Shown: positions 1 through 11,511 of the stretch, piece by piece
How positions within the stretch are numbered: position 1 is the first letter of the stretch
Layout of the letters: each line of letters opens with the position of its first letter
NCBI GenBank assembly: GCA_001599595.1
Contig: BCHH01000011.1
Coordinates: 1,137,894-1,201,893, forward strand
Length of the DNA: 64,000 nucleotides
Source: Beverwykella pulmonaria
Lineage: Eukaryota; Ascomycota; Dothideomycetes; Pleosporales; Melanommataceae
Direction: 5' to 3'
The notes under the pieces: generated by a model
The model's input: only the letters and a program-made list of their open reading frames with translations
Told to the model about the DNA's origin: nothing
The model's database searches: none
Position numbers and translations under genes: made by a program

Positions 1-623
1 ATTCCTTTGGCTCAGTAGCGCCCATCCAGATCTCCGAATAAAGTTCATTATCAGGCAAGCTCCGTGGTCTTTTGACTTTTTCCCGTGTTTGATGATATAT
101 CGTCTCCTTGCCAGTAATTCGTAGCTCTTGTCAGCGATGCAGGACTCGAAATCGGCGGTGCAATTATCTCTCAAGATGGTGTGCCAGTCCGTAATGGGCT
201 GAATGGTGCTCTCGTCTGCTCTTATGGTTCGAAGGCCGTGCGAGTCAGCTTCCAGCAACACCATGAGACCATTATGTGAGTCTCGGATGAGGTGCCCATT
301 CTGGATTCTAATAATAGGCCTCGTTTCCATATTGACTTTGTGACAAATCGCTAAGATCGCGGAAGACTGCAAAGGGCCGATCGGGGTAAATTCAGCCACT
401 AGATCACCATCGTTCAAGCTAGAAAGTTGCCTAGCGGTGCTCCTTGACAAATTTGTGCCGATTGGTTCGGAGTGGGAGCTATGCGTACACGATTACCCAC
501 AGCTCCACTGGGAGGCCAGTAAATCAAAACGACTTGGACTGGGTATTGCCATATATTGTAGAAGGCTCTAGACGGAGAGCGGGTATAGAAGAGTCGCGGA
601 ATTAGCAAAGGGCTGATGAGCAA
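1..623 (-). pseudogene. Partial gene at left edge, probably frameshifted
   Basis: On the minus strand one frame is open from 492 to the window edge at 1 (about 164 codons without a stop) and encodes a protein-like sequence with motifs such as METRPIIRIQNG, LMVLLEADSHGLRTIRA and WHTILRDNC. No start codon fits this frame upstream. A second minus-strand frame (623 to 414) encodes RIAPTPNQSAQICQGAPLG and ends in a stop at about 414, and the two read as one protein if a single base is skipped near 420-425. I infer either a one-base frameshift or an unrecognised splice. I do not recognise the family. The open frame is too long to be likely by chance, but function and the real start are unknown and the 3' part lies outside the window. 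Confidence 0.45.
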
Positions 624-1175
624 TATTTGAAGTTGAGTGAGCTCATCAGTAACATACCGACCGAACAGTCTGACGGCCTATTCGAAGCTTTGCGTTTATT
701 GGAGCGTGCTTTATGGAAGCCGGTTCTCGATTGTGGTGTGCGTTGGAGGTTTCGTATCTGGTTACAGCTTCAGAGGCGCTGGGTTCTCTGACGCATGCGA
801 ATGGTATAGGGTACGGATGCAAGTTTCTAGCTCTGCAACTCCATTTTGGGCGTGGCGATGAAGTCTAGAAACAAAAGAGAAAGAGGAAATGCAGGTGAGA
901 AAGATATTGCGTTCGCTTATCTTACTCCACAAGCGGTAATTCTTGCGGCAAGTTTTAGAGAGAGGGATCCAACCTCTTCGAAGAACTTGCCTTTACCTCT
1001 TACCAGACTTCACGTCTGCCACTCATCCGTCGTCCGTCTTTCATCCGTCCACGTAACTTAGAAAAGATGCACTTGCACGGCCATCGGAATATGCGGAGCC
1101 GAAGCTCAAGCGAAGCGATCACTGATATCTTTTATTTTTTGAAAGGCTAACCCGCACGTCACTTATCTTAACAAC
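624..1175. other. Gene-free stretch upstream of the dehydrogenase
   Basis: Only short overlapping frames without family character. It presumably carries the promoter and 5' UTR of the plus-strand dehydrogenase; I see no clear TATA box. Confidence 0.5.
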
Positions 1176-2114
1176 ATGGCAGCACCCAACATCTCCGCCG
1201 GAGCTCTATTCAACGTTAAGGGCATCGTTGCTGTCGTTACTGGTGGTGGATCTGGTACCTAGATGCCGACTTTGGGGTTGTCCAACAGCAGCTGAAGCTT
1301 AGTAGGCATCGGATTGATGATCACTAAAGCCCTTGTGGCCAACGGCGCCCACAGAGTGTACATTATTGGACGCAGAAATGAAGTCCTGGAAGACGCAGCG
1401 TGTAAAACAAACCCAGACATTGTCATCTCTGTCGCGGGCGATGTAACCTCACGCGAATCCCTTCTCCAAATCGCCGAACGAGTCAAATCGGACATTGGCT
1501 ACGTCAACCTGGTGGTAGCAAACGCTGGAATCATGGGTCCCAGACCCCTCAAGAACCCCTCGACCGAACCGCCTCCCTCCATCTCGGACTACAGGGATCA
1601 TGCCTTGAAGACGCCGATGGAGGATTTCACTGAGACGTACGCTGTGAATGCGACTGGTGTATACTACACCGCGTTGGCGTTCCTCGACTTGCTCGACGCT
1701 GGTAACACAAAGGGCAACATGGGGCCTGATTGGAGAAGCCAGATCGTAGCCACGAGTAGCATTGGAGGCTTCAGCAGGCTGAATGGGGCCTCGTTCGCGT
1801 ACAACAGCAGCAAGGCGGCGGTCACGCACATGATGAAGATGCTAGCAACAGCATTTGTGCCTTACAAGATTCGCTGCAATGTTCTTGCGCCAGGAATCTT
1901 CCCTTCGGACCTCACAGGAGGAATACTCAGCACCTTGGGACAAGGGACTGGCACCGTGATCGATGGATCTTTCATCCCGGCGCAACGGGCAGGGACAGAG
2001 GAAGACATTGCTGGGGCCATACTTTATATCGCTTCCAAAGCGGGTGCCTATCTCAATGGCAGTGTGGTTGTGGTTGATGGAGGACGTCTTGGGACGTTGG
2101 TCTCGACGTACTAA
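1176..2114 (+). CDS. Short-chain dehydrogenase/reductase (SDR)
   Basis: NAD(P)-dependent oxidoreductase of the classical SDR family, 295 aa, exons 1176-1254 and 1306-2114. The 51-bp intron (1255-1305) splits the glycine of the cofactor motif; splicing restores TGGGSGIG near residues 22-29, which supports the exon boundaries. Also visible are the NAG motif (about 99-101), the catalytic serine region VATSSIGG (about 174-181) and the YNSSK active site (Y192, K196). The C-terminus carries the usual LNGSVVVVDGG ending. No signal peptide or membrane segment, so probably cytosolic. The substrate cannot be read from the sequence. It resembles the fungal group often named after RhlG-like or beta-ketoacyl reductases, but that is family resemblance only. 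It stands alone, tail to tail with the GH45 gene. Confidence 0.9.
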
Positions 2115-2367
2115 GAGCACCTGTCGCGAAGGTTGTAAGTGTGTTGGATCACATCTCCTTACTCTCTTACTCTCACCATGTTTCGGTAGTCGCATGGAAC
2201 AAACGAGTCTACAATGAGTAATGCGAGATGTTATGTTCTTGATTTCTATTAAATGGATGATGTCTTTTGTGTCTCCTCTTCCGTCTTAATTACAAGCATT
2301 CAGACCAAGCCATTAATTTGTACAGTTTCCGCCATGAACGTCCTTCTACGTTGAGCCCTTTGTTCTG

Positions 2368-3088
2368 TTAACTCCGCGCACATCCACTCCGATCAATCAA
2401 ACTCTGAGGACACCCCACCTCCACCCACTCAACCTCTGGATTATCTGCGCCTTGAAACCAGTCGAATCTCCAAAGGCACCCGCCTTGCCACTTTTCGGGT
2501 AAATTGTAACATCCGTTTCTGTCGGCATATCCTCCATACTGGTTCCCAAGATCAACGCCCCCAAACTGCTTTGAGCAGGCATCGAACAGGCCAACACCAC
2601 CGCCGGGAATGGCAATGTCGAAGTGATTGGTGTCAAGGTCGTAACCCGTGTTGATCGATTGAACAATCATCTTCTTTCCGGCCACAGGACCCGACGTGAA
2701 TGCCAGTCTAAATCACACATATCAGTAAGAGCGCGGCATGGTTTGGTTGGCCTGGGACCACTCACTCGTAGCAGGAACAGCACGTATCCGACTCGCCCTT
2801 CCCTGCCAGCTTCACCGCTGCAAAACCGTAGGAGATATCGTCGGCGTCGACCCAAGGCGATGTGTTCGCACATGCGTACGCGTCTCCGCCATCTTCACAG
2901 GCATTCTTGATGTTGGCATTCCAGTCCCACTGGTCGTTCCTGTCACAAGTGTGGACAGGCGCACCAACGGGTGCTTTGCCGGCCCATGAACATGACGGCT
3001 TGCAGCAGTCCCAATAGCGGGTTGTTTTCCCATGATCTGCAAGGGCGGTGGTGAGAAGTACGAGCGCAATAATAAGGATCGTGGCCAT
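2368..3088 (-). CDS. Secreted GH45 endoglucanase
   Basis: Glycoside hydrolase family 45 cuts beta-1,4-glucan in cellulose. The 220-aa protein is encoded by exons 3088-2766 and 2707-2368; the 58-bp intron starts with a perfect GTGAGT donor and restores CCSCYELAFTSGP. Residues 1-17 form a signal peptide (MATILIIALVLLTTALA). The GH45 signature TTRYWDCCKPSC follows at once and holds the catalytic aspartate. The second exon has HFDIAIPGGGVGLFDAC with the family's second aspartate context, plus many cysteines expected for disulfides. Length matches a catalytic domain alone, with no carbohydrate-binding module or linker. It is divergent from a second double-psi beta-barrel gene 860 bp away. Likely secreted for plant cell-wall attack. 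Confidence 0.93.
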
Positions 3089-3948
3089 GTTGAATCGGTG
3101 CGTGGATTACGAGTGTGGATTTCTGATTTACTTCGATCAACCTGAAGACGCATGTACCGTCAGACACGACCTATACTTATAATCAAGAGACGGTTTGATC
3201 TTTTTGGGGGTCATTGTATATAATAGTCTATTTTCGTCGACCATAAAGTTGTTCGGACGTCACAGTCCGCAATCAACACCGCATACTACCGCACTCGGCT
3301 TAGCTGAAACGCCCATGGAAAACATCATACCCAACAACTAGATGATCAACTCCAGTGATGGGAAATCGGCGGATATTTGGTCGTTTCAAATCAATCGGGG
3401 AAATTTTATTCACGCCACCAACGCCGACGGTCAACCGCTACTCGGGCCTTTTCAAATACCCCACAGGTTGCGCCCTGATTTTCTGGAGCCGATGCCAATC
3501 GTATATTTGGGAGTGCAGCACACGTCGGTGCTGCAGAGAGAGTGCGCAAAAACGGGTGTCGCATCTTGGTCTACGCCCCCATGTGCTCCGTTTGCTTTCT
3601 CGTATTTCGGGTATTGGCTGTGCACACTAATGCAGGTACACTGAAGTCCGTGTTGGATTTCATCTAGTTGTGAATGGCTTCACCAGTAGTAATGGATACA
3701 GCTTAATACGAGGCACACTTCAAGAGATGGTGGTGGGTTCTGCGGTTAAAGGGTTTGTTGCATTCTTGGCGGGTGTGAGCAAAGGGGAGTTGTGATAGCC
3801 TGGTAGAATATGTTGAACTGCAAGCTTGATGCAAAGCTCCTTCGAGATCTTTAGGGGTAATTATATACTTACAGTTGGCAAGCTGTGCGTTGCAGAACTT
3901 TGCGGCCCATATTGTTGTTGCTCCTGAAACCAAAAGAGAGAAAATACA
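3089..3948. other. Divergent intergenic region between GH45 and expansin-like genes
   Basis: About 860 bp between two genes read away from each other, so it should hold both promoters. On the minus strand a TATAAGTATA-like element lies near 3170-3180, roughly 90 bp upstream of the GH45 start. A 76-codon minus-strand frame (3933-3703) and a 100-codon plus-strand frame (3342-3644) have no recognisable family. Confidence 0.4.
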
Positions 3949-5115
3949 ATGTAAGTCTACGAGGGAGAGAGAAGATGGCTGATGCTAACTTGCGGCGTGA
4001 CTAGGGAGAAGCAAAATGCTACCTACAACCAGCACCCAGATTACCCCGATCGAGCCCTGAAAGCTGCTCGAGATGCTGCCTCTAGGAAGTCCTGTGCAGG
4101 ACTTGAAGTGGTAACACGGGAGGAAGGTGGCCTAATGGCTGTGGATATGCCCACACAGCAAACCTATTACGAGTATCGAGCCTGGGAAGGAATAGATTCG
4201 ATGGACGGCTCGACAATCGCATCCCCGCCTCCTCCATCGACACCCTTCTCTAGTTTTCCGCGGGAACAAGAATGGCCGCATTATAAACCATCGATGCCAA
4301 GTCCTCCCGATCCCCCACCCAAAAAAACATGGCGTCAACGCTGGTGGTGGTTTGCGTTGGCACTGGCAGTGTTACTCATTGCGACAATTGTAGCGGTGGT
4401 ACTTGCTGTCACCAGAAGCACGCGGAACGCTCCGTCAAATACTCCGACGCCCGTGACCAGCACGACGAGCAGTGTGTCTGCAGGCCCGACATTGGCCGTC
4501 TCTACGCCGGACTCGAGTGCTTACAACATTGGTACATCATACAAGGCAACTTTCACGTACTATGGATCCGGTGATGGAGGCGGGTCGCCGAGTTGCAATA
4601 CGGCGACCACTGCCTGTGGCTTTTACAGCAATGTTAGCATCCCCCGCTTCTAAGCCATCACATGATAGACATGACTAACAACACACAGCCAGGATACACG
4701 GCCGGAATATCCCAAGCTCTCTTCGGCGCTGCCCCGGGAGAAGGACAAGGCCCTGGCTGCGGCACCTGCTGGAGGTTAGAGCCGCAGGTTGATAGCGCTG
4801 GGAATGGGCTGAAGAATGCTTCCAAGTCACTGGTAGTGATGGCGAACAACATCTGTCCTGGTACGTAGATTCTCAACTCCTTCCAATGAGTTTCTCGTCA
4901 TCGGATTACTGATGGGTCCAACAGCTCTCGGGAACCCACTCTGTGGTCAACGAAACCTGGACGCCACGAATCAGTACGGGGCCCATGTGAACATCAACCT
5001 GTGCATTGATTCGGGGGCTTCGGCGGCGCTGTTTGGGTCGTCTGGTGTTGGACTGGCGGTGGGCAACGCGACGAGGGTCGACTGTTCTGAGTGGAAGGGG
5101 AAGCGTATGCCGTAA
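3949..5115 (+). CDS. Membrane-anchored expansin-like (RlpA-like double-psi beta-barrel) protein
   Basis: Model of 330 aa with exons 3949-3950, 4005-4632, 4689-4860 and 4925-5115. The N-terminal part is polar with proline-rich stretches, followed by one membrane segment (about residues 115-140, FALALAVLLIATIVAVVLAV), a Ser/Thr-rich stalk and a C-terminal double-psi beta-barrel domain with CGFYSN, GCGTCWRLEP and NNICP motifs. That is the arrangement of fungal type II membrane expansin-like or RlpA-like proteins, thought to act on wall polysaccharide without hydrolysis. Start choice: a GCTAAC branch point and TAG acceptor sit at 3983-4004, and the donor GTAAGT at 3951 follows AT, so splicing joins AT to G and builds ATG in frame. 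The alternative is an unspliced ATG at 3982. Family call good, start uncertain. Confidence 0.78.
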
Positions 5116-5423
5116 GGTACTCGACACCATGAAACGGGTGCGCAGCTATTCTCCGAGCCACGGGCCAGAGATTGGGTATCAATGTCTGTAAGATATAGAG
5201 ACCAATGGAAGATGCCTGAGGCATAACTCATCATGCATCTTAGACTTTGACCGTCGTCTGCCAAGGTGTGGATATCAAAATGGCGATGGCCCTAGCCCCT
5301 GGTGCAGGCTAGCGCGCTGACCTTGTCTCAGATCAGCCCTGCGGAGTTTAGACTCACACCTCCGCAACTTCGACACATCTCCCACATTCCTCGTAGTAAT
5401 GCCCCTCCCACAGTAGACATCGG
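5116..5423. other. Gene-free stretch
   Basis: About 300 bp between two genes on the plus strand: 3' UTR of the expansin-like gene and promoter of the phosphatase gene. No distinct element seen. Confidence 0.4.
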
Positions 5424-6543
5424 ATGATGGCTGGCCATGACGCCCAATCGCGCAGGCGCAAGAGTCTTCTGCAGACTCAAGGCTTCGTGGGCGCTGCTGC
5501 GCGCTTCTGGCAGGTACGACGTCGGTCGTGTGCTTGATTGCTTGTTGAAGCTTACCGTCTCCACAGCGCTCTTATGCCTCGGACTATCTAGGCCTTGTGA
5601 TACTGATCTCTGGGTATATAGTGGTCAGTGTTCGTCCGGCGCCAGCAGTGGAGGCCATGACTAATGTCTCCAGATCCAATTCTTCGCCGAACCCTTCCAC
5701 CGCATGTTCTCCCTCGATAACCTCGCGATCCAATACCCCCACGCCCAAGTAGAGCGCGTCTCCGTCCGTACGTACGCTCACATAGATACACACGCCGTGC
5801 AAGACGGTGGCTGACGAGCGCATCAAGTCTGGTTATTCATCTATGCTGGCGGCGTCCCTCTCGGCATCCTCATCGCATGGGCGCTCGTCTTCCAGCCGGG
5901 AGGCCACAAAGCGCACGTCACCATCCTAGGCTGGTTCATCAGCCTCATCCTCACACTCTTCATAACCGATCTGGTCAAGAACGCGGTCGGCAGGCCTCGT
6001 CCCGATCTCATCGCGAGATGCCAACCGGACAAGGGAACGCCGGATCATTCGCTCGTCACCTTTGAAGTCTGCACGCAGGAGAACCACCATGTGCTGCACG
6101 ACGGCTGGCGCAGCTTCCCCAGCGGCCACAGCAGTTTCGCCTTCAGCGGGCTCGGATACCTCGCCCTGTTCCTCGCAGGCCAGTGCCACGTCTTCCGCCC
6201 ACGCACCGATCTCGCGCGCGTTCTCCTCGCTCTTGCACCTCTGCTCGCCGCAGCTCTCATCGCCATCTCCCGCTGCGAAGACTACCGCCACGACGTCTAC
6301 GATGTTACGATTGGCTCCCTGTTAGGGATTTTGATTGCATATTATACATACAGGAGATATTATCCTCCGCTTAGAAGTACCAAGTGCGCGACTCCGTATC
6401 CGAATCCTGCGGATTCGTCGGGTGCGTTCATCAAGGTTAAGGATGAGGAGGAGAGGGTTAGGGGCGCGGCGGAATTTGACCTGGACGAATTTGACGAGCT
6501 TGATGAGGAGGGCGAGAATAGGCCGTTGAATAATAGAAGATAG
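5424..6543 (+). CDS. PAP2-family lipid phosphatase (diacylglycerol pyrophosphate phosphatase type)
   Basis: Integral membrane phosphatase that removes phosphate from diacylglycerol pyrophosphate or phosphatidate. Four exons (5424-5513, 5567-5623, 5674-5767, 5828-6543) give 318 aa. Splicing yields continuous segments such as RSYASDYLGLVILISGY, EPFHRMFSLDN, QYPHAQVERV and WLFIYAGGVPLG, typical of fungal Dpp1/Lpp1-like proteins. The three PAP2 catalytic motifs are intact: KNAVGRPRPD, PSGHSSFAFSG and SRCEDYRHDVYDV. Several hydrophobic segments fit the six-helix topology. The C-terminus is acidic. Two ATGs lie in tandem at 5424 and 5427; I used the first. Likely in vacuole or ER membrane by family. 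No functional link to neighbours. Confidence 0.92.
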
Positions 6544-7420
6544 TCAGGGAGAGGGCATATGGTATGACGGGAGTACAGACATCATTCTTCCAACCTTTGT
6601 GTCAAAGCTGGCCAATACGAATGTCGTTAGTAATGTGGAAGATACAAAGCTATTTGAATATGGCGAAATCCTGGGACCCATATGATCTGCACACATCGGC
6701 ACACGACGAGATTTCAATGACATGTCGAGGCCGTCGCTCTGTTACACGTATGAGACGGATTGAAGTGAAAAAATAGTGCAATGAAACAGTGTATTCTACA
6801 TGAGGTAGTTCTCAGAAGTTTAAACGAACTTAATTGGTAGGAAAAAATGAAAGCATAGAGATAGGGACGTATCAAGTTCTTCTTTGAGTACAGAGGCCGT
6901 GGAAGATATCAGTTGCCAAAGTAGGTAAAGGGTCCTCGGTGAGGCATGTGACACAGCCCCCCACCTTAAGCGCTCCAAACAACTCAAAAGTCTCCGCGTG
7001 CCACAACGTTTGGCATCCGCCGTCATCATGCGTCGACCTATCAGCACCCCATGACCATTGAAGCAAGACACAAGCGTGGTTAATTTTCTCTTTGTCCATA
7101 TCTCACAATCCTGTCCCCTCTGTAGTCAGTGACAGCAGCAACTTCGCTGTTTTGCCTGGAAGCGTCCAGAACGCTGTGCTTAACGGTGAGCTCGAGTTCG
7201 AAAAATTGCACTATGAGATTAGCTAAAGTATTTCGCAGATTCCAGGCTCCCGTGGCCTTGCCATAGTTTTTTTTTCTAAGAGCTATTGCTCAGGTAGCGA
7301 CGGCTTTGATGCATAGTGAATCTAATACCTTGCTCGACCCGAACAACCAGACTTGTGTACTAGGCTCTGGGGGATAACACGCAATTTTATTCTGTCTGTC
7401 CAGCCGCCTTTCTTTATAAG
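6544..7420. other. Gene-free stretch
   Basis: About 880 bp between the phosphatase and antiporter genes. Only short frames are present and none looks conserved. Confidence 0.4.
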
Positions 7421-9081
7421 ATGAAAACCATGCAAATTGATGCCGTACTGAACTTCAACTTGGTATGCTGCGTAGTGGGTGGCTTCGTCACTCTATTCGG
7501 ACTGGTATCATACCTTCTCAAGGAGGGATTCTATGTGACAGAACCACGTATGTGCTTATATGCCTTCATAAATATCTTTGTAGATACACTAACCTCTATG
7601 CCTAGTCGTATCACTTTGCGCTGGAGTGTTTCTTTCACCACACGGCGTCCATCTAATCCGACCGCACCAATATGCTGGCTCCCCAGAAGCGATTGCTACC
7701 ATCACACTCTGCTTTACCCGCCTCGTCCTGGGAATACAACTCGTTATCGCTGGAGTACAATTGCCCAGAAAATACCTGAAGACCGAATGGCGGACCCTGG
7801 GAGCCCTACTTGGTCCTGGGATGTTGGGCATGTGGGTTATTACTAGCTTCCTGGCGTGGCAACTTATACCAGACCTGAGTCTAGTACAAGGTCTCATCGT
7901 CGGCGCCTGCGTGACCCCAACAGATCCTGTCCTGTCAAACTCCATTGTGAAGGGAACTTTCGCCGATAAACACATGTCAAAGCCACTTCAGAAAATCATC
8001 ATTGCAGAGTCAGGCGCCAACGACGGTCTTGGATACCTGTTTCTCTTCCTTCCTCTATACTTGGTCAAGTACGCTGGACAAGACGGCGGCACAGGAAAGG
8101 CAGTCACTTCCTTTTTGAGCGTGACTTGCTTGTACACGGTCTTGCTAAGTGTCGTATATGGTGCCGTTGCAGGCTGGGTGGCAAAACACGCGCTGTTCTG
8201 GGCAGAGAAGAGACGCCTTGTTGACAGAGAAAGCTTCCACTTGTTTGTCATCGCTCTGGCGGTAAATTGACCCATATATAACATGAAGATGGTGCTCAGT
8301 CGCTGATTCGCTGCAGCTCTTGATCATAGGTACTGTTGGAATGATCGACGCGGACGACGTATTGGCTTGCTTTATCGCGGGAAACACATTCACATGGGAG
8401 TACGTATTCGTTTGAATCTGCAATATTCATATCTGGCTGACGCATGACCTTAGTGACTGGTTCCGCCTGGAGACGAAACATGATTCCCTTCAGCCCATCA
8501 TGGACTTCCTCCTCAACATTGCCGTATTTATGTGGCTCGGCGCTGTGTGTCCTTGGGAAAAATTCTTTTCCAACGAGATTATTCCCAGCTATCGACTAGT
8601 TCTACTTGGTGTTCTAGTACTTCTCCTTCGTCGTCTACCAGTTATAATCGCCATTCGAAGACAGATTCCTCAGATACGCCACTTTCGCCACGCTCTCATC
8701 ATGGGTTTCTTCGGCCCGATTGGCGTAAGCGCCATCTTCTATCTGTACGTGACCCAGGACTTTTTGTACCGCATCCAGCTCGACAACCCAGACCGGGAGG
8801 ATTGTAGTGCACTAGCTGAAGTGACGTTGGTCGCGGTATGGTTTTTAGTGGTTTCCAGTGTCGTAAGTGAGCCCGTACCTCAATGATGCTAGGAGAATTA
8901 ATCATGTTCTCAGATTGTACACGGGCTGGCCATTCCTCTCGGTAACCTGGCGCTATTATCTCTACGTGTATTGAGCAAAATCAAGCGCTTGCGCACTCAT
9001 AAAGACGATCCAGCTCAACAAACCGATAGGTCTAGCGCTGATCCAGAACATCAGCCTTTGCTTGCCGAGCCCTTATTATGA
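7421..9081 (+). CDS. Na+/H+ antiporter, CPA1 type (Nha1/Sod2-like)
   Basis: Plasma-membrane exchanger that expels Na+ or K+ in return for protons. Five exons (7421-7547, 7606-8261, 8317-8399, 8454-8862, 8914-9081) encode 480 aa; every junction keeps frame and family sequence. The transport core shows CVTPTDPVLSNSIV (about residue 145-160), the ion-binding stretch AESGANDGLGY and the fungal motif NTFTWDDWFR rebuilt across the third intron, along with some ten or more hydrophobic segments. The tail after the last membrane segment is short (about 40 aa), unlike the long cytosolic tail of yeast Nha1, so it resembles the short Sod2-like paralogues. A second, CPA2-type exchanger lies at 60 kb and is not closely related. 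Confidence 0.92.
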
Positions 9082-11511
9082 ATGTTCTGTCCAAGAGAGC
9101 TCGTCTCTGTTTCGGGCGGAGCAGAATGGATGCTAGGCGGCTTCCTTGTCTGTGTGGTTGAGGCGGCGGTGGCAACCTTCCTATTCTCTACGCGATGAAG
9201 ATGCAACGGAGTAGGAAGACCCACTGTTTGATATTGTGGGTTATGGTGCCTTGCAACTGTTCTACTTGTACACCCAACAGCTTGCGAGCAGCGCAACGCG
9301 ACTTCACACTGGAGCCTTTGTCAAGCTTCCTCATGGTGGTAATATATTCGCCTGTAGACAGGACAGTCGTATCGGTTAACAAGAAAACCGGATATGAGGC
9401 AGGAGCTGTGGAAAGCGTTATATACAGATAGATTTAGCACATTATTGGAGTCTTCGTGAGGACCAGAGAGGCATTATATATGAGTGCGTGCCAAGATCAG
9501 TGAAACACAGGGTCACGTGACTCATAGCATAGAGGGATCAGTGAGGGGATGTTGACAGATCAGACAGGCTGACATCCCGCCCGGTGGGTAGAATAGCTAC
9601 TACCCAGCCCTTTTCCAAAACAATGTCTTCGAAGGAGCAAGCGGTAGTAGCACATCGCACCTCCCAAAACTGATACTCTCTTGTCGCCGCGACCCTGCCT
9701 TTGAGAAAAGCCGGGAAAATTTCAGACTTTTACGGTAGGAGATGCACCGAGCTGTTGCATCGCCCCAACTAGCTTTCTTTTCCACCTCACGCACTAGCAA
9801 TATCTTCAGCGCTCCTCGCCTCTCCCTCAGCGGGATAAGCGGAGCCCTCCTTCTCTACCTACGTAAATGATTCACGTATAAACTATTCTCCAGCTCCCAG
9901 CCTCTTCCAGGTCCAGCAGTTCGTGTGGAAGCGGAGGGCTTACATCGCCGCGACAATGAAGACGCAGACAAAAAAGATGACACCTGCGATCGTGCCAGGG
10001 CCCCGACCGAAGTGGCAGTTTGTATAACATTCATCAGGCGGGCTTGTGCGTACCTCACGGGCGACTAGCATTGCTGAAATTTGACTTGAAATTCTTTAAA
10101 TCAACTGGCACATAGACATAGGGACAGAGTGCGTGTTTGTTGCTGTGATTTATACGTAGAATCGGACCTGCAAAGGTCTTGGCATGTTCTATCATTAGAG
10201 TTTTGCCTGTAAAATGAGATGCTCCGAAGAGCTACGTGGGATAGTGCCTGACCCTAGGTCGGAAGAATGCTGGCTTGCCACGAAGACAGGAAAAGTTTAT
10301 GTGTTGTGTCTAACGATGTCGCCGTTCCGGATGCATCCTAGTAGAGAACAAGCTATGAACACGTTCACATAATAAATAAATAAATATATATACCGGTATA
10401 TACATAAACATAGTTCGACAAGGACACGAAGGTGAAATCCGTTTGGTTAACTCTGCCTTCGTTAAGCTCCATTGCTTGTTGACGGAAACTATCCATGTCT
10501 CCAACAATAACGTGGTCTTTGGTTTCCCATGGTAAATTTTTCTGGATGAAGCGTCTTAAGCTCGTCTTTCCACTATGGCTGCCATTTTTCTTCGTATTAC
10601 TTACTTCTGAGTATCCAGCTGTCACTCATGAAGCGTCTTCTGCACGTATTCATGTCTAAGATGTAGTGATGGGACAGAGAAGACTGGCAAGATCTGTGCA
10701 TCTTGCACCTTCTAGTGATGCAGTTAGGATACCTCTCTCGCGTAAAGTGTGCCATAGTCTTCGTCTGCCCATCCAAGAGGAAGCCAAGTCAAGGCTTCGG
10801 CGTAGTTTCGCATAGCCATTGCGCTGCAGCTGCAGAGCTGTCACGAAACCATAGGGTATGAACCGGGGTTATCAGTATTCCAAAAATAATTCTTTCGATT
10901 ATTGGTGCTCACTTTGCAACTACTATGGGGTTCGTGGCACAGCAGCGCTTCAAAGAAGCAGAAGTGTTTGTTGGGATGCTTGGCAGTCAGCGGCACAGCA
11001 GCGCTTGCATACATCGATGTGAGCCTCAGGAAGCTAAATTAATCATCCTTACTGGTTGGGGTCTAATAATTAACCCAATAAGAGTAAAGTGCAAAATGAT
11101 AGAGGGGGCTAAGTAACGTTGTGCTGAGGCTGAATTTTGAATTCGACATGTGCCTCACCAGCAGATTTACTAAGTAGGTTGAGCCTCATGTAGAAATTTG
11201 TCTGTGCCTGTGGGTGTTATTGATCTGCGCCATACGGCAAAGTCGCGGCGAAGGTCGTACTGTTGTATCAAAGACAACTATTCAGCGGGCGGTGCAAATC
11301 TCAACGAGGTTGCATCTTTGGTCTCATCAAAATGCGTATATAAGTGCCCTGAAGCTCCTAGAGACTTTCTTATCATACTACAACATTAAACCTACATCTC
11401 GAAAGCTCCATCATTGTTCAAGCGATCGAAACTGCTCGAACCTCTTGCGGCTATCTCATCTTGACCACTTCCGTCTATTCACTATCACTTCAAATCCCTC
11501 GGACATTAGCC
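9082..11511. other. Gene-free stretch of 2.4 kb
   Basis: No frame longer than about 160 codons and none with family features. An AT-rich simple stretch (AATA/TATA type) lies at 10370-10400. A TATA-like GCGTATATAAGTG at about 11335-11347 may serve the gene at 11512. Confidence 0.45.

Noticed and set aside
9600..10844. Several 60-86 codon minus-strand frames
   Set aside because: Short, no signal peptide or motif, no consistent splice partners.
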